Positions 1 through 9,511 are shown, counted from the first letter of the stretch. The stretch: DNA of 64,000 bases from Maridesulfovibrio ferrireducens (GCF_016342405.1 NZ_JAEINN010000002.1:62001-126000); one strand, 5' to 3'. Notes: generated by a model from the sequence alone, not told the origin. Translations and numbers: made by a program.

Positions 1-782
1 ATTCTTACACCTTCATCAGTGTAATCTATCGACTTAAGGTTAGATCCAAAGGGACCTCCCGTGAAACTCCACTTTTGCCTTGGATCAGCAATTTCGCTTA
101 AGTTTGTAGATTCCCACTCTAAAGTTGGTCTTAGCAACTCCTGCATAGCCCCCTGCTTAACCTGCCGTTTCTTGGCAATGAGCTGCTCCATAGATTCGAT
201 GAGTCCGTCCGCATCGGAGAGGGCCTCGGCTATGGATTCTTGTTCGGATTTGGTGAGGGGAAGAGGGATTGTATATCGAAATAAGTCTTTAAGGGTTATA
301 CTTGCTTGGTTAGCATTGCCTCTAAAGATTGTTTCAATATAGTTAATATATCTTTCTGTTTTAAAATGATTCAGAAGTAATTTTTGTATTAGATCAGAAT
401 ACTCTTTTACTCTGATTAAGACTGCATTCTGGTTTAAAAGACACTTTTCGTGTTTTTCTGTTACGAGGATTACTTTTCCAACTAGAGAGTCATACATCGG
501 AGGTTTCGATCCTACTGTAGAAAAAATTAAATCATTTTCCCTTAACATCCATTTTTTATATGAACAGTTATCCGTACATAAAATATAAACGGGATTGTCA
601 TCTTTGATTGATGAATAAGTCGTATCACTAACTCTTATAATTCTAGTGCCCGATGTTGTATACTCAGAAGATTTAAATCCAAAACCTTTTATATAGTTAA
701 CAATATCTCCGAATTCAACAACCTTCCAATCCTCAGGAATAACCCCAACCTCAGTCTGCTTGTATCCGTCCCTTACTGCCAT
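1..782 (-). CDS. hsdS: Type I restriction-modification specificity subunit HsdS (partial, C-terminus off window)
   Basis: HsdS recognises the DNA target for a type I restriction-modification complex (HsdR2M2S). Reading the minus strand from an ATG at 782-780 gives MAVRDGYKQTEVGVIPEDW, the usual HsdS opening, in which the target-recognition domain follows 'GxIPxDW'. The conserved spacer signature SEQESIAEALSDAD lies near residue 180, followed by the central conserved helix. The second recognition domain begins (GGPFGSNLKS) and runs off the left edge. The start overlaps the end of hsdM by 10 nt, indicating translational coupling. About 260 residues are visible of a family that is usually about 400. 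Confidence 0.93.
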   Translation of the reverse strand, partial: MAVRDGYKQTEVGVIPEDWKVVEFGDIVNYIKGFGFKSSEYTTSGTRIIRVSDTTYSSIKDDNPVYILCTDNCSYKKWMLRENDLIFSTVGSKPPMYDSLVGKVILVTEKHEKCLLNQNAVLIRVKEYSDLIQKLLLNHFKTERYINYIETIFRGNANQASITLKDLFRYTIPLPLTKSEQESIAEALSDADGLIESMEQLIAKKRQVKQGAMQELLRPTLEWESTNLSEIADPRQKWSFTGGPFGSNLKSIDYTDEGVR

Positions 783-3169
783 GTGAATCCCATCCTTTCC
801 AGATGCTTGTTCACTTTGCCTTCAAATTCAGCCACACGATCAACAAGCACTGGCATAGGATTTTCATACCTCTCCGCAAGCTCCTTCACCCGCTTAGTCA
901 ATTGCTGACTAACCCGATCCATTTCCCCATGAATTGCAGCATTCAAAGCATCAAGCCACTTATCTTCCACTACTAAAATCTTTATTTCGTCTTCCGAAAG
1001 CTGCGGATACTTTGCATAAGCTTCATCGTCTAGCTTAGCCTCTGCATCTTTAAGCTGTTTCTTAAGATCCGTTTCCAACTTTCCAAGATCAAGCCACTTT
1101 TTTAATACTACAACTTCATCCTTCGCATCCTTGTCGGATTTAATTTCTTTCAGCCTAGCGGTTACATTGGCCTTATTGATTTTATCCAGCTCAGCAAAAA
1201 ATCCATCCTCGCCGCCGTGCTCTTCTTCCAATTCGGTCTTTCCGGCCTTAGCGGTTTCAAGTTTAGCTGTAATACGCTCGACAGTTTCTTTCTCTTCCGC
1301 AAAATAGCGGTTAACAATGTATTCCTTGGGGATAAGATCGCAAGTCCATCCTTTATCTACTTCTTTCTTCTTCTTATTTATCTCAATAATGCGCGAAGTT
1401 TCCGCCACCCAGCCGTCAACGGCGATGAAATAGCAGTCATCCTGCATGGTTTCAGACCAGTAATCCATGAGATGCTGATATACATCGTAATGGCTGATCA
1501 ACGGTTTGTTCCCGTAATGAGCAAGTAAATCTTCAGAAAGTTCCGAAATAAGTTTTTTAGGGTTAAGGCCCGATTCAAGACTCTTGAGCTTTATAACAGT
1601 CCTGTTTTGCCACTCGTAAAAATGATTATTCATACCGTCTATGAAAACTGAAAATTCAGGATGCTCATAAATAGCGGTCTTAATAGTCGCCTTATCCACG
1701 GCAAGATCCAGATAATTTTCCCGATTATCTTTGAACAAATCAGCTTTTAAATTTGGGCAAATCTCCCAATACTTAGAAAGAGCTTCAACATCTTCTACGG
1801 GAATACCACCACGCAGATGACCTTCGATATCCTGAATATCTTCCGGTTCCTGACTATCAATGTAGCGCGGCAGATTGAGGTTGAAGTCGTTCTTCTCAAT
1901 TTCCTCAAGCCCGACCATGCGCGAAAACTTTTCAACTTCAAGTTGTTTGGTAAACACATCAACAGCCCTGTGTACGTCCTGCGACCGCAGTCTGTTTTTA
2001 GGACCGTCTTTCATAAAGCCATTACTTGCATCAACCATGAATATCCCTTTTCTGGCTGGAGCTCCTTGTTTATCGATAACGATTATACAGGCGGGTATTC
2101 CAGTGCCATAAAAAAGGTTGGCAGGCAGTCCTATAATGCCCTTGATGTATCCCCTACGAATCAGATTGCGGCGAATCTCAGCCTCTGCATTCCCCCTGAA
2201 CAGTACACCGTGAGGCAGAATACATGCACCTTGTCCCGTGCTTTTCAATGATCTTATTATATGCAAAAAGTAGGCGTAATCTCCCTGTTTACCGGGGGGA
2301 GTTCCAAAAGAGAATCGGTCATACGGATCATTTTCAGGATCAACTCCGTTACTCCATCGCTTATCGGAAAAAGGAGGATTGGCTACGACGTAATCAAATG
2401 TTTTAAGCGTTTCGCCATCTGAATATTTTGGATTAGAAAGAGTATTACCCTGTACAATGAGCGCGGTAGGATTATCGTGCAGAATCATATTCATGCGCGC
2501 AAGGCTGCTTGTAGCGGCATCCTTCTCCTGACCATATAACGTAACCTTAGAATGAGCTTCGTCTGCAACCTTTAAAAGCAAGGAACCGGAACCACATGTG
2601 GGGTCATATACAGTAGTATCGGGGCTGGTTTCAGCTTCGTTTATGCCGACAATCTGTGCAATGATACGACTGACTTCGGCAGGAGTGTAGAACTGTCCCT
2701 TGCTCTTGCCGCTCTGAGTCGCGAAATGACGCATAAGGTATTCATATGCATCACCTAATATGTCATCGCCGTCAGCACGGTTCTTGGAAAAGTCGAGGGC
2801 TGGATTTTCAAAGATAGCGATAAGGTTCGTTAGGCGTTCAACCATCTCCTTGCCGGTACCAAGCTTATTAGGATCATTAAAATCAGGAAAGTCAGAAAGC
2901 TTATTAGCATTGGCTAAGGGAGCAAGAATCTTCTTATTGATCTGATCACCAATGTCGCTCTTACCTTTAAGCGCAACCATATCTGCAAAGCTTGCACCTT
3001 CAGGAATATCGATAGGAGCATAAGGAACTCCGGCATATTTATCACTGACATACTTGATGAACAAAAGGACGAGGACATAGTCCTTATACTGACTGGCATC
3101 CATGCCGCCACGAAGCTCGTCGCAGGACTGCCAAAGAGAAGAATAGAGTTCGGATTTCTTGAGTGCCAT
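773..3169 (-). CDS. hsdM: Type I restriction-modification DNA methyltransferase subunit HsdM
   Basis: This 798-aa adenine-N6 methyltransferase subunit methylates the host copy of the target site and forms the core of the HsdM2S complex. The N-terminal HsdM helical domain comes first (residues 1-130), then the N6 methyltransferase domain. It has the SAM-binding motif TCGSGS (191-196) and the catalytic motif NPPF (264-267). The C-terminal 350 residues are charged and partly coiled-coil, longer than the roughly 500-residue classical HsdM and like the longer subfamily. It is first in an hsdM-hsdS operon. hsdR is not in view and may lie to the left. Confidence 0.96.
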   Translation of the reverse strand: MALKKSELYSSLWQSCDELRGGMDASQYKDYVLVLLFIKYVSDKYAGVPYAPIDIPEGASFADMVALKGKSDIGDQINKKILAPLANANKLSDFPDFNDPNKLGTGKEMVERLTNLIAIFENPALDFSKNRADGDDILGDAYEYLMRHFATQSGKSKGQFYTPAEVSRIIAQIVGINEAETSPDTTVYDPTCGSGSLLLKVADEAHSKVTLYGQEKDAATSSLARMNMILHDNPTALIVQGNTLSNPKYSDGETLKTFDYVVANPPFSDKRWSNGVDPENDPYDRFSFGTPPGKQGDYAYFLHIIRSLKSTGQGACILPHGVLFRGNAEAEIRRNLIRRGYIKGIIGLPANLFYGTGIPACIIVIDKQGAPARKGIFMVDASNGFMKDGPKNRLRSQDVHRAVDVFTKQLEVEKFSRMVGLEEIEKNDFNLNLPRYIDSQEPEDIQDIEGHLRGGIPVEDVEALSKYWEICPNLKADLFKDNRENYLDLAVDKATIKTAIYEHPEFSVFIDGMNNHFYEWQNRTVIKLKSLESGLNPKKLISELSEDLLAHYGNKPLISHYDVYQHLMDYWSETMQDDCYFIAVDGWVAETSRIIEINKKKKEVDKGWTCDLIPKEYIVNRYFAEEKETVERITAKLETAKAGKTELEEEHGGEDGFFAELDKINKANVTARLKEIKSDKDAKDEVVVLKKWLDLGKLETDLKKQLKDAEAKLDDEAYAKYPQLSEDEIKILVVEDKWLDALNAAIHGEMDRVSQQLTKRVKELAERYENPMPVLVDRVAEFEGKVNKHLERMGFTWQ

Positions 3170-3293
3170 ATTATCTGTTAATACCTTGTATATTTAAGTT
3201 AGAACAAGAGAGCTGTCGCTTAATTAATCTATTGCTGATGAGGCCGCAAGATAAAGCTAATTCACGCAATTAAGCTTTGAATATATTCCTAAG

Positions 3294-3336
3294 TAGCTCT
3301 TTCTACTCAAACTAAAGTTATTAGTAGAAAGAGCTA
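3294..3336. terminator. 14-bp perfect inverted repeat between rnhA and hsdM
   Basis: Arms at 3294-3307 and 3323-3336 are perfectly complementary over 14 bp with a 15-nt loop. It lies just after the stop codon of the minus-strand RNase HI gene and before the hsdM promoter region, so it most likely ends the antitoxin-rnhA transcript. The T-run on the minus strand is poor, so terminator efficiency is uncertain. Confidence 0.6.
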
Positions 3337-3345
3337 TTTTACAAC

Positions 3346-3849
3346 TTAGTAATTACCAACAATATTCGCAGTAGTCGCTCCAACGTCAGGTAGTAAAGAA
3401 CCCGAAATCGCGGCTATATTTGCTAAAGCATCAGCTCTGTCATTAAGGGCATTATCAGCATGGCCTTTAACCCATTGCCATGTCACGTTATGACCATGAA
3501 GAACTTCTAATAGTTCTGCCCAGAGATCTTGATTGAGAACAGCCTTTTTTTTGCTGTTTCGCCAGCCGTTGCTTTGCCAGTTGCAGATCCAGTCACAGTT
3601 AAAAGCATCAATTACATATTTCGAATCTGAGTAAATTATCAAATCACTTCCCGCTGGGATGATTTGTAATGCTGCAATAACTGCACGCAATTCCATTCGG
3701 TTATTTGTGGTACATATGTATCCCTGCGAGAGCTCAAACACTCCTTCATTCATTATGACAACAGCACCATATCCTCCGTTTGGATTTTGGGATTGATTGC
3801 CGGGACACGAGCCATCTGTATATATTTCAATTCTCCGTTCATTATTCAT
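3346..3849 (-). CDS. rnhA: Ribonuclease HI
   Basis: RNase HI cleaves the RNA strand of RNA-DNA hybrids. From the ATG at 3849 the product is 167 aa, the usual family length. All metal-binding residues are visible: D12 in YTDGS, E53 in NRMEL, D75 in YSDSK and D140 in DRADALA, with the flexible-loop histidine H130 in KGHADN. A longer open frame extends upstream to 3939 but lies inside the antitoxin gene and has no homology, so the shorter start is chosen. The start overlaps the antitoxin stop by 8 nt, so the two are probably co-translated. It is likely an accessory copy carried by the island rather than the housekeeping gene. Confidence 0.92.
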   Translation of the reverse strand: MNNERRIEIYTDGSCPGNQSQNPNGGYGAVVIMNEGVFELSQGYICTTNNRMELRAVIAALQIIPAGSDLIIYSDSKYVIDAFNCDWICNWQSNGWRNSKKKAVLNQDLWAELLEVLHGHNVTWQWVKGHADNALNDRADALANIAAISGSLLPDVGATTANIVGNY

Positions 3850-4057
3850 CCGAACTCTCCGTAATGTTGTTGTTCGAAACACTCCTCTCAGAATATTTCT
3901 CAGTGGTAATTGTAAAAGGTATTGCCTGTTGATTGACAACGTGAGTCAGGAACAAGCGAATTGCTGCACTTGGAGTAAGTCCCAACATTTGCAGAGCTTC
4001 TTTCGACCCAGCCTTTAGTTCTTTAGGAACACGTATATTTAGTGTTGTATTTTCCAT
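3842..4057 (-). CDS. RelB/DinJ-family antitoxin-like protein
   Basis: This 71-aa protein opens with NTTLNIRVPKELKAGSKEAL and continues into LGLTPSAAIRLFL, the ribbon-helix-helix pattern of RelB/DinJ antitoxins. Such proteins dimerise, bind their own promoter and neutralise a partner toxin through the C-terminal tail. No RelE/YafQ-type toxin gene follows. The next gene, overlapping by 8 nt, is RNase HI. Either the antitoxin has been left behind, or it acts only as an autoregulator of rnhA. A small palindrome upstream (4083-4093) is a candidate operator. Confidence 0.8.
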   Translation of the reverse strand: MENTTLNIRVPKELKAGSKEALQMLGLTPSAAIRLFLTHVVNQQAIPFTITTEKYSERSVSNNNITESSDE

Positions 4058-4082
4058 ATTCCTCCTTGTGTTTATATTATGT

Positions 4083-4093
4083 ATACAGTGTAT
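4083..4093. promoter_or_regulatory. Candidate operator of the antitoxin-rnhA operon
   Basis: A perfect palindrome, ATACA-G-TGTAT, lies 26 nt upstream of the antitoxin start in a very AT-rich spacer (4058-4332) that also separates it from the divergent gene at 4333. Ribbon-helix-helix antitoxins normally bind short palindromes at this position. The match is inferred from position and symmetry only. Confidence 0.4.
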
Positions 4094-4332
4094 TCTTTTT
4101 TATATGAATATTTAATTTATTAACTCAGTCACTCTATATTATAGAAAGCAACAAGAAATAAAAGTAATTTATGATATAAGTACTAGGCTAATTATTAAAA
4201 CTTATTACTAGGTCTTATGTAATATCTAATGCACTAATTTAAATATTACAACTCTATCTTAAAGCACTAAACAAATAAAATTTAATATATCTACATAAGT
4301 ATATACGTTGCAATAACGAATAACCTCAAACA

Positions 4333-4971
4333 ATGGATTATATCATGAGTTCAATACATAAAATTACGTACGAACCTACGTATAATGGAAAAAATATTCT
4401 TACAGACAAGGAAAGAGGTCTAGGATGTAAGGAAAATATATTAGACAGAATAGATGGTTTGCTAGACCACACAACTCAGAAGCATAACAAAGTATTCTGT
4501 ATTAGAATGGATTTAAGATTCCCTAAATATTATCAAGTTCCTGCTGATAACCAACATATCTCTAAATTTATTTCAAAATTTAACAGATATTTTAAAAGGC
4601 AAGGTGTTGATCCGTATTACTTATGGGTAAGAGAACAGAGTCGAGAAAAGCATCAGCATTATCATTTGATGGTTCTGGTAGATGGTAACAAAATGCAATT
4701 TCCGCATAAGCTTATTGAAAAAGCAGAAGAGCTCTGGAATTCAACACTTAATATAGATGGACAAGGGCTTGTTGATCATTGCACGAAGTCCCGTAGTGGA
4801 GAGGTTCAGGTTAATAGCTACCGTATGAGACGAAATGATGAAAACTACGGTCAAGTTCGTGATGATTGCTTCCATCGATGTAGTTATCTGGCAAAGGTAA
4901 ATACCAAGGGAAATACTCCAAAAGGGATTAGAGAAGTAGGAAGTTCTGAAGTTCCAAAGAAGCTTGATTAA
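4333..4971 (+). CDS. Inovirus Gp2 / YagK-YfjJ-type HUH protein
   Basis: This 212-aa protein resembles the inovirus Gp2 / YagK_YfjJ_C family found in filamentous phages, satellites and P4-like islands, where it is thought to act in rolling-circle style replication. Visible signals are the strand MDLRFP near residue 50, the HUH-like HYHLMVLVDG (about residues 116-125) and the conserved LWN (about 140). ATG codons at 4333 and 4345 are both possible; the first is kept. It stands alone between AT-rich DNA and a strong terminator. The family is recognised with fair confidence, and its biochemical role is inferred. Confidence 0.75.
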   Translation: MDYIMSSIHKITYEPTYNGKNILTDKERGLGCKENILDRIDGLLDHTTQKHNKVFCIRMDLRFPKYYQVPADNQHISKFISKFNRYFKRQGVDPYYLWVREQSREKHQHYHLMVLVDGNKMQFPHKLIEKAEELWNSTLNIDGQGLVDHCTKSRSGEVQVNSYRMRRNDENYGQVRDDCFHRCSYLAKVNTKGNTPKGIREVGSSEVPKKLD

Positions 4972-4985
4972 TAAATAAAAGAGTA

Positions 4986-5017
4986 ACGGGTGTTAAGGTA
5001 TTACCCTTAACACCCGT
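4986..5017 (+). terminator. Terminator after the HUH gene; remainder of spacer to 5274 is empty
   Basis: A 13-bp perfect stem (4986-4998 with 5005-5017) with a 6-nt loop is followed by TTTA. It lies 14 nt after the stop of the HUH gene. The spacer from 5018 to 5274 is AT-rich, shows no open frame with coding character, and is downstream of both flanking convergent genes. Confidence 0.8.
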
Positions 5018-5274
5018 TTACATGAACTTGTTTAACTGAATATGAATTCCACCAGCTATAAAATTCCATCACTAGATGGATTACCTAACTCTTTTTTATC
5101 TGCAAACATTGTATCTAATCTTCATCATGGATAGTCGAAAACAACAGCCTAGTACAAACCTTGAATTTATTGAATTTTTTTAATTAAAAGCTATTTATAA
5201 ACCCAAGATATTGGTTGTTTATACCCATGATTAACCCAAGAAGTACCAAGATAAAATCCATTCAGACATGCACT

Positions 5275-7521
5275 TTAGCCAACAAAAATAGCAGTCGACA
5301 TAGCTGAATACTTGGTAGCTTGATCGGAGTCCCCGTGTTTTTTTATGAGACTGAGATCAAGTAATTTGGTTAGGTTCGTTTTGATTTTATCACTTTTGCA
5401 CCCTATACGCTTAGCAATTTTTGATCGTTTGAGAGGGGCTCCGCTCTGTTCCAATTCCATAATAATTTTATTTTCCAGATCATTCAATTCAGGGTTAATA
5501 TTCATTGCAAATGGGGCTTCTTGAGCACTACCGTCAACAGCATTATATACCCATGCTTGACTTTCCAGTGGAGCATTCTTGTTATACGGCAAGTACGCTT
5601 GAAACGAACTCCCTGTGAGGTCCGGATACGTTTTGCATTTCGCAAACGTGACTGTCATATTGGCTCCGGGGCCATGTTGCCCTACAGTACATTTCTTAAT
5701 TTCAATAATATTCTGACAAAGGGCTTCTGTTGCTGTCGTCCCAAAAGGCAAACCGTTCTTCCCAAAATGGTGCACAAGTATGACGCTGATTTTTTTATTT
5801 CCGAGCGTCCTAAAATACTTGATTAATTCTTCGAATTTGCTCTGGTGATTCGAAGCTTCCTTAGCCAGAGTCAGTAGGTTATCGACAACGAGCACACTAT
5901 TTTCAGGTAGTAGAGCACACAAATACTCTTGCCAAGTAGGATCAAAAAGGTTCAGCGGACTTTCATTGCTCTGTTTATGAGTATCGATTCCGGAATAAAA
6001 TTGAAAACATTTTGACGCATCATCTTTAAATCCATAGGCGGATAAAATCTGCTGCTTACGCTCACTAATCCGGCTTACTGGATTTTCAGCGTCCAAGTAA
6101 TAAACATTACGCGCACAGTTTACTTCAAATTCAAATAGGTTGAACTTGTAGCTCATAGCCAACCCTAATGTAAGGGCGTATAAACTTTTTCCGCCATCTT
6201 GATCTCCGACGACAATGGATACATTTTCAGGTGCTATTAACGAATCAAGATTTCGCTTGTCACAATTTATTCCTGAAGGAGTCGCTAGCGGCAAGCTGTT
6301 CGTGAATAGTTCATTTTTTACGGAAGCTGGTTTATCACGTTTTAACCCGACTTCGCACAGCCACTTCTTGTATTCTCTTATGCCCCAGCTATTAGCAAGT
6401 CCATGTAGTAAATTATCAAGCGGATCTGTCAGCACATTGCGACCGAAATTTACTAAGAATTTTTCAAAGGAACACTTTAAGTCGAGAAGTCCCTCCTTGG
6501 TCGTGATTTTGGAGAAGTCCCGCAGGAACATAACCGCCTTCGAAATCCTGAATGAATTGCACCCGACTTTCCAGCATTTTTCTTTTATTTTCTCAGCATT
6601 CACATAGCTGGCATGATCGGCCCTAGGTTGGTAAATTACATCCCGGTCTTCCAGCGGCGAATAATCAACATCGTCTAGGGAGTCTTTGCCTCCGAACCAC
6701 GATGCCGCAATGTACTCGGGATCATCTTCTGTGATGAATTTCTCATTCAGTGAAAAAGCCAGCGGCAGATCTTCCGTAAGTACAATTTTCGCTTGCGGAT
6801 ACTTCTCAATGAGATCTTGCCCAGACAGCGGATAAGGTTTTGGATAACATCCTAAATATAAATCAGGCATGCGAAGGTAGTGGTTATCATTTCTCCATAT
6901 TTCTTCCCAGTAACAGTGAGGAAAAAGAAACTTATTTTTTTGACCATCCTCCATCAGCTTTACTTTAAACGTTGAAAAACCTTGGGGTCCACGGAAGTCT
7001 AAAGTAGTAACTTCACGCCAACCAGCATCTTTTGATGGGGATAGACAATCGTGACCAGAATCTTCACATTTAGAATGTGAGCGCAACTCCATTCCTGAAT
7101 ATATGTTTAATGATGTGAGGTGGGGGGTCTCGACATCAATCTTGTACTGTCTGGCAATCTCGTGAAGAGCGTCTCGTTTAGAAAGGTTGTGTAGTCTTGC
7201 GTATAAAGATACCCACCCGGTATTGGGGGCAGTGTCATCATCACATTTAAAATTCCATTTAATCATTAAAAACGGTTTATTAACGTAGGTAGTATATTTG
7301 AATTCTGCACTGTTCATTTGATACAGATATTTTTGATATAAATAAACTTCTTTGCGACCAACAACTTTCCACTGCTCTAAAGGAGGCTTTAGCATACAAG
7401 CTATTTCGCAATATTGCTCCAGCATGATCTGCCTGTCTTTTTTGGAAGGGGTGCAAATGTCCGTTGCGTTGCGAGCTCCGATACACTGGATGTATTCGGG
7501 TGAAAATTTAACACTAGTCAT
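5275..7521 (-). CDS. RepA-like AAA ATPase / primase-helicase of the island
   Basis: This 748-aa protein has a central RecA/RepA-type ATPase (AAA_25-like): Walker A GDQDGGKS near residue 440, Walker B VLVVDNL near 530 and the sensor-like VILVHHFG near 580. The middle segment before it (residues 230-320) contains VLTEDLPLAFS and DRDVIYQP, which resemble a TOPRIM fold. The N-terminal part could bind DNA or be a degenerate primase. The last 70 residues look like a winged helix (SKIAKRIGCKSDKI). It would act as replicative helicase or primase-helicase of a mobile element. Its ATG overlaps the stop of the AlpA-like gene (TAATG), so the two form an operon. Confidence 0.75.
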   Translation of the reverse strand: MTSVKFSPEYIQCIGARNATDICTPSKKDRQIMLEQYCEIACMLKPPLEQWKVVGRKEVYLYQKYLYQMNSAEFKYTTYVNKPFLMIKWNFKCDDDTAPNTGWVSLYARLHNLSKRDALHEIARQYKIDVETPHLTSLNIYSGMELRSHSKCEDSGHDCLSPSKDAGWREVTTLDFRGPQGFSTFKVKLMEDGQKNKFLFPHCYWEEIWRNDNHYLRMPDLYLGCYPKPYPLSGQDLIEKYPQAKIVLTEDLPLAFSLNEKFITEDDPEYIAASWFGGKDSLDDVDYSPLEDRDVIYQPRADHASYVNAEKIKEKCWKVGCNSFRISKAVMFLRDFSKITTKEGLLDLKCSFEKFLVNFGRNVLTDPLDNLLHGLANSWGIREYKKWLCEVGLKRDKPASVKNELFTNSLPLATPSGINCDKRNLDSLIAPENVSIVVGDQDGGKSLYALTLGLAMSYKFNLFEFEVNCARNVYYLDAENPVSRISERKQQILSAYGFKDDASKCFQFYSGIDTHKQSNESPLNLFDPTWQEYLCALLPENSVLVVDNLLTLAKEASNHQSKFEELIKYFRTLGNKKISVILVHHFGKNGLPFGTTATEALCQNIIEIKKCTVGQHGPGANMTVTFAKCKTYPDLTGSSFQAYLPYNKNAPLESQAWVYNAVDGSAQEAPFAMNINPELNDLENKIIMELEQSGAPLKRSKIAKRIGCKSDKIKTNLTKLLDLSLIKKHGDSDQATKYSAMSTAIFVG

Positions 7522-7745
7522 TAGTTCATCTCCTGTATTTTACAGCCTTTTATGTTTTTTTTATATGTACAAATTTTTCGTTCATTCATATATTCCCAGA
7601 TATCTTCAGGGGTGTACCTTACCGCTTTCCCAATTTTGTAATATGGAATTCCTGTGCACAAATGTCTGTCGCTACGGAGTTTTGAGAGGGACAACGATGT
7701 CTTTTTCGAAACTTCTCGTTCAGTTAAATAAATTATTGGTTTCAT
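7521..7745 (-). CDS. AlpA/excisionase-type HTH regulator
   Basis: This 74-aa protein has the helix-turn-helix_17/AlpA layout: YLTEREVSKKTSLSLSKLRS followed by the wing IPYYKIGKAVRYTPEDIWEYM. AlpA-like proteins in P4-type elements activate integrase expression or act as directionality factors. It is first in an operon with the RepA-like ATPase and divergent from the orphan gene at 8037. The 291-nt spacer to 8036 holds a run of nine or more G at about 7973 and no recognisable gene. Confidence 0.82.
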   Translation of the reverse strand: MKPIIYLTEREVSKKTSLSLSKLRSDRHLCTGIPYYKIGKAVRYTPEDIWEYMNERKICTYKKNIKGCKIQEMN

Positions 7746-8036
7746 TTTAACTCCATGGGTCTTTTAAAATTGATTTTTTATATCGCCAAAAAGTTAGTAC
7801 CATTGGGCAAAAGACTAGTCTGCGTATTGTTTTTTTAAAGTGCATTTTTTGATGTTAATTGGCTGAAATGTTATATTAATAAAAAATTAATATTGTATGA
7901 TTCAATATGGCGAAGAGTCTCGGTGTTGTCTTATAAGACTAAAAGTATTGGAGTCGTAGATTACGAAGTGGTAGGGGGGGGGTAGATGACGGATGCGGCG
8001 CGAAAGATTAAGTTAAAATTAATAGGTAGGTTTTGA

Positions 8037-9434
8037 ATGAAAGAGTTTCTTAGTTCACTTGCAAATGCTCAGCCGTTGTTTCAGATAGATGTTGTTTCTC
8101 AAGATGGATCTAAGGATTCTGAACATTCATTTATAGCGAACGCGGTGAACCATATATCTGACCGTGACCTATTAACAATTGGTAAATTTGTTAATAGCGT
8201 TTATAAAATTTGTAATGATTATAGTCTGCCAGAGAAAGAAGATAAGGATTGTAGACCGCATGAAATGAAAAACTCTTTGTTTCAATTTGTTGTTTATAAT
8301 AACTTGTTAAGGGTTTTTGCTAGTGAAGGTTTGGTAATAAAAAATTCGAATGAATATGCTGATAAATTGAAATCAAAATTTAATTCTCAAGCTCGTATTA
8401 TTTGTGAAGAACTTTTGTTTAACAAAGAAGAGTCAATTCTCTGTCGTTTAAGCAATAAGAAGCGTGCAAAAATGAAAAAAAGAGTGAAGGATGTTCAAAA
8501 TATATTAGAAAAATTAATTAAAAAAGTAGATAGAACAAGGAAAGGTATCTATTCCTTAAAAGGAATTGAATATTGGGCTGCAGAATATCGCAAGCGTCAA
8601 TTTGTGCTAGATTTGTATAGTGATGTTCATCTCTTAGAAAGAGTGAAGTGTTTGTTTGATTCTTTGCTTGTTTTATATGACCGCATGATGAGTAAAAAAT
8701 CTGCGGGATGCTATGACTGTGTGTGGCGTTTGGGGGAACGTACTCCTTATTATGGATTGCCTGTGTTGCGGGGGACAGGGTGTAACAACCCTATGTGTAA
8801 TTTTAGTAAGTTTGTTTCACAACAGGTAGAGAAAGCGGCCGTGTTAAATGGTTATCATCCAGAAAAATCTATGCATAGATTTCAACATGTTAAGCGATTG
8901 TATGAAAGTATTAAGGAGTCTGATTTAACAACTCTTTTAGAATTGTCTTTAAAATATAAGATGTATCCACTTGAATTATTTGCAATACCTTCAGCTGAGC
9001 AGTTATTAACATTTCTCAAAAAAAATAGTTGTTTTCCAGATCATTTTCCTTTTGATTATGCAGTTAAAGTTAACTGGGGGGCCTCGCGAAGCTCAAGTAT
9101 AAAGATTTTTAACCAAAAACTTAATGATTCAAAAAAGAGTTTGAATTTTAACTATCATGAGATCTCTGAACTTAGGATATTGGGTTTATGGTTTTGGGAT
9201 AAAATGCATAATCAATATATCGGAGACAAAAAAGAATTAAAGCTGGTAATAGAAGAAACTCTGGAAGCTGAGTGGTTTGCGGATACTGAGACTGGGAGTG
9301 TTCTTTTGGCAGTCAAAGAAAAGTCGCAGAGTAAAATCGAGTACAAAGGCTATATCGATCGTTATCATAAATGTTACAAGCTAGCAGTTAAATGCATCGA
9401 AGAAGGTAAAGTTTTACCCTTGAACTCGGTTTAG
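8037..9434 (+). CDS. Hypothetical 465-aa protein of the island
   Basis: No family is recognised. The protein is rich in Lys, Leu and Ser, with low-GC codons, no signal peptide and no membrane segment. A Cys cluster in the middle (CYDCVW near residue 225 and GTGCNNPMC near 245) could bind a metal. A Lys-rich helical stretch follows residue 130. It is a single-gene unit with its own spacer upstream and a good terminator at 9452-9478. Position at the end of an element beside an att site is typical for cargo such as defence genes, but nothing in the sequence proves that role. Confidence 0.8.
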   Translation: MKEFLSSLANAQPLFQIDVVSQDGSKDSEHSFIANAVNHISDRDLLTIGKFVNSVYKICNDYSLPEKEDKDCRPHEMKNSLFQFVVYNNLLRVFASEGLVIKNSNEYADKLKSKFNSQARIICEELLFNKEESILCRLSNKKRAKMKKRVKDVQNILEKLIKKVDRTRKGIYSLKGIEYWAAEYRKRQFVLDLYSDVHLLERVKCLFDSLLVLYDRMMSKKSAGCYDCVWRLGERTPYYGLPVLRGTGCNNPMCNFSKFVSQQVEKAAVLNGYHPEKSMHRFQHVKRLYESIKESDLTTLLELSLKYKMYPLELFAIPSAEQLLTFLKKNSCFPDHFPFDYAVKVNWGASRSSSIKIFNQKLNDSKKSLNFNYHEISELRILGLWFWDKMHNQYIGDKKELKLVIEETLEAEWFADTETGSVLLAVKEKSQSKIEYKGYIDRYHKCYKLAVKCIEEGKVLPLNSV

Positions 9435-9451
9435 TTGCCGTGTACCTTGCA

Positions 9452-9478
9452 GCCCTCAGAAGCAAAGAGGGCTTTTTT
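9452..9478 (+). terminator. Intrinsic terminator after the 465-aa gene
   Basis: GCCCTC (9452-9457) pairs with GAGGGC (9467-9472) across a 9-nt loop and is followed by six T. It lies 18 nt downstream of the stop codon. Confidence 0.88.
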
Positions 9479-9511
9479 ATGTTTTTTGAGTTGTGATATA
9501 TTTTCATCCCA

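Noticed and set aside
61-342. 93-aa forward frame at the left edge
   Set aside because: It is the antisense shadow of hsdS.
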